Source of the DNA: an uncultured Planctomycetaceae bacterium
Lineage (GTDB): Bacteria; Planctomycetota; Planctomycetia; Planctomycetales; Planctomycetaceae
NCBI GenBank assembly: GCA_937975745.1
Contig: CALJUK010000992.1
Coordinates: 1 to 6,938, forward strand
Direction: 5' to 3'
Length of the DNA: 6,938 bases
The translations under genes were made by a program, and so were the position numbers. The notes below the pieces were generated by a model. The model worked only from the letters and a program-made list of their open reading frames with translations, was not told the origin of the DNA and did not search any database. Position 1 is the first letter of the stretch. Each line of letters starts with the position of its first letter. Of the stretch, positions 5,472 to 6,938 are shown in pieces.

Positions 5472-6496
5472 AACGTGCATTACTGGCACAAGCGTTGGAC
5501 TCAACTGGTGGCGGAACTCTGCTGCGTGCGCTGGGCGCGTGGTCGGGACTACTGGTGTTGAATTACCACCGTGTTGGGTCCGCTGGCGATGCCGTATTCG
5601 ACCGGAAGCTGTGGAGCGCAAACGTCGAACAGTTCGACGAGCAAGTCGGCTACCTGAAGAAGTGCTTCGACATTGTCTCTCCGTCTGATCTGCCCGACGT
5701 GTTTCGGGCAAAGCGGGGACAGTTCGTCATGCTGACGTTCGATGACGGATACCGCGACAACTACGAAGCCGCGTTTCCCGTGCTGCAGACACATGGCGTA
5801 CTGGCGACATTTTTTGTAGCGACCGGTTTCATCGATCGTCAGCCGATGGCCTGGTGGGATGCCATCGCCAGTATTCTGCGGACGACGCCGCACACATCGT
5901 TGCCGGCCAATCGCTGGTTTCCTGAAGGGCTTGATCTGACTGGTCGAGCGCGAGGCGAGGCGATCCAACAGACGCTGGACGTGTTCAAGTCTCTGCCGAA
6001 TGTCGAAGCGGTAGAGATGCTGGAAGATCTGGCGGCGGAGGCTGGCGACGAGTCTGTGAACACGCCCTGTCCGGAACTCTGGATGACTTGGGACATGATC
6101 CGCGAAATGCAACATGCGGGCATGACAATCGGCGGGCATACTGTCAGTCACCCGATCTTGTCGCGGTTGAGTCCCGAAGGCCAGGATCGGGAGATTCAGC
6201 ACTGTGCCGAGAGACTTGAGCAGGAACTGGGAGTTCCGGCGAAGGCTTTCAGCTATCCGGTCGGAGGCGTGGATGCCTTCAATGAGGTCACGCGGGCGGC
6301 ACTCCGGGTGCACGGCTTCCAGTGGGGGTTCAGCTATTACGGAGGCTATGCCCGACCGGGGCACACCGATCCGTACGACATTCCACGGGCCGCCGTCGAG
6401 AGTGACCTGACGCAGTCCTTTTTCCGGGCGATGACGACTCTGCCACAACTGCTGTGTGCCCGGAAAACGCCTCGATCGCCAGAAGCGAAACCGTAA
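5468..6496 (+). CDS. Polysaccharide deacetylase, NodB-type (CE4)
   Basis: This 342-residue protein carries the NodB homology fold, a metal-dependent hydrolase that removes N- or O-acetyl groups from glycans. TFDDGY (90-95) supplies the likely catalytic base Asp92 and the metal ligand Asp93. HTVSHP (224-229) supplies His224 and His228 as metal ligands. FSYPVGG (261-267) matches the third motif. The leading LLVLNYHRVG (28-37) is typical of longer polysaccharide deacetylases in exopolysaccharide clusters. A segment of about 80 residues between 125 and 205 separates motifs one and two and is longer than in the minimal domain. No signal peptide or clear membrane segment is seen, so it may act in the cytoplasm on lipid-linked or nucleotide precursors, or be exported another way. 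ATG 5468, with a weak ACAGG at 5457-5461, is preferred over an in-frame TTG at 5435 that lies inside the hairpin. It probably belongs to the same pathway as the upstream genes. Confidence 0.92.
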   Translation: MKRALLAQALDSTGGGTLLRALGAWSGLLVLNYHRVGSAGDAVFDRKLWSANVEQFDEQVGYLKKCFDIVSPSDLPDVFRAKRGQFVMLTFDDGYRDNYEAAFPVLQTHGVLATFFVATGFIDRQPMAWWDAIASILRTTPHTSLPANRWFPEGLDLTGRARGEAIQQTLDVFKSLPNVEAVEMLEDLAAEAGDESVNTPCPELWMTWDMIREMQHAGMTIGGHTVSHPILSRLSPEGQDREIQHCAERLEQELGVPAKAFSYPVGGVDAFNEVTRAALRVHGFQWGFSYYGGYARPGHTDPYDIPRAAVESDLTQSFFRAMTTLPQLLCARKTPRSPEAKP

Positions 6497-6514
6497 GACA
6501 CTGCGTTCTCGCGA
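6497..6514. other. Convergent gene junction
   Basis: Only 18 bp separate the deacetylase stop (TAA 6494-6496) from the stop of the - strand protease gene (complement of 6515-6517). No hairpin plus T-run is visible in either direction, so termination is probably Rho-dependent or lies inside the opposing genes. Confidence 0.6.
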
Positions 6515-6938
6515 TCACTTCTGTTCGGCGGTATGACTGGCGAGTGAGGTGACAGGGATCTGTTCGCCAATTCCGAACTGTTCGCTCGCCTGGGCATAGA
6601 GTTCTTGGGCCGCGGACAACTGTGCCTCTAAGGCTTCGGCTCGGCGCATGTCCGACGGGTGCGTCGACATGAACTCGATTGGATGTGCTGTCGTATGCCT
6701 GGCTGCAAAGCGTTGCCAGAACCGGGGAGCTTCGGCCGGGTCGTAGCCAGCCTTGGCCATCAGGTTCAGTCCGATTGAGTCGGCCTCGGATTCGTGCTCG
6801 CGACTGTATGGGAGAAGGACTCCGTATTGCGAAACGGCACCGTAGGCCTGCATCACTTTGGCACGGTCCGCCTCCGAGCGGTCGGCGGTCCCAATCCGAA
6901 CGACCTGCTCGATACTGTCGGAAATCAAACCCTGGCTC
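6515..6938 (-). CDS. M48-type metalloprotease, C-terminal part
   Basis: The reverse strand encodes the last 140 or so residues of a protein that is open to the window edge, so the start lies outside. PYSREHESEADSIGLNLM is the conserved segment following the zinc helix in M48 peptidases, with ESEAD (6779-6793) as the ExxxD element that carries the glutamate zinc ligand. AGYDPAEAPRFWQRF and the later EFMSTHPSDMRRAEAL are typical of the Oma1/LoiP/YcaL-like branch, which degrades damaged or misassembled membrane or envelope proteins. The HEXXH helix and any signal peptide would be upstream, beyond 6938. A TTG at 6928-6926 is an in-frame codon, not a credible start, since the catalytic part would be missing. 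Opposite orientation and housekeeping character suggest it is not part of the polysaccharide cassette. Confidence 0.85.
   Translation of the reverse strand, partial: SQGLISDSIEQVVRIGTADRSEADRAKVMQAYGAVSQYGVLLPYSREHESEADSIGLNLMAKAGYDPAEAPRFWQRFAARHTTAHPIEFMSTHPSDMRRAEALEAQLSAAQELYAQASEQFGIGEQIPVTSLASHTAEQK

Noticed and set aside
5549..6448. Open frame of 299 codons on the - strand inside the deacetylase gene
   Set aside because: It overlaps the deacetylase completely and shows no recognisable domain or ribosome binding site.
1..6938. CRISPR array, tRNA, rRNA, insertion sequence or phage features
   Set aside because: I saw no spaced direct repeats, cloverleaf-like sequence, transposase motifs or terminal inverted repeats anywhere in the window.

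Overview
The window looks like part of a cell-surface or exopolysaccharide locus from a moderately GC-rich bacterium. A planctomycete is my best guess, from the overall style of the proteins, one GTG start and weak Shine-Dalgarno signals at some genes. That is an impression, since no marker gene is present to fix the taxon.

Layout: positions 1-322 hold no convincing gene. They contain a possible tail of an upstream protein, a weak promoter candidate and a small palindrome. Five genes follow on the + strand: an AsnB-type glutamine amidotransferase (323-2344), a stand-alone acyl carrier protein (2446-2706), a class I adenylate-forming acyl ligase (2759-4312), an NAD-synthetase-like N-type ATP pyrophosphatase (4309-5307) and a NodB-type polysaccharide deacetylase (5468-6496). 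The ligase and NAD-synthetase-like genes overlap by ATGA, and the first four genes are closely spaced and probably form one operon. A 160-bp gap before the deacetylase carries a strong 12-bp hairpin. The hairpin sits inside a possible 22-codon leader ORF that would itself overlap the deacetylase start by ATGA. On the - strand, the C-terminal part of an M48-type metalloprotease runs into the right edge. It converges on the deacetylase with 18 bp between the stops and is probably a separate unit.

How the genes may work together: the ligase should activate a carboxylic acid as its adenylate and load it onto the phosphopantetheine arm of the carrier protein. The AsnB-type and NAD-synthetase-like proteins both activate carboxylates or carbonyls with ATP and attach nitrogen, the first drawing ammonia from glutamine. 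The deacetylase would free amino groups on a glycan. Together this reads as a cassette for amide-type or acyl decoration of a polysaccharide or its sugar precursors, similar in content to exosortase-associated EPS loci. The product and the order of steps are inference. The most unusual component is the NAD-synthetase-like enzyme, which has an insert and a changed substrate-side region and is unlikely to be the housekeeping NadE.
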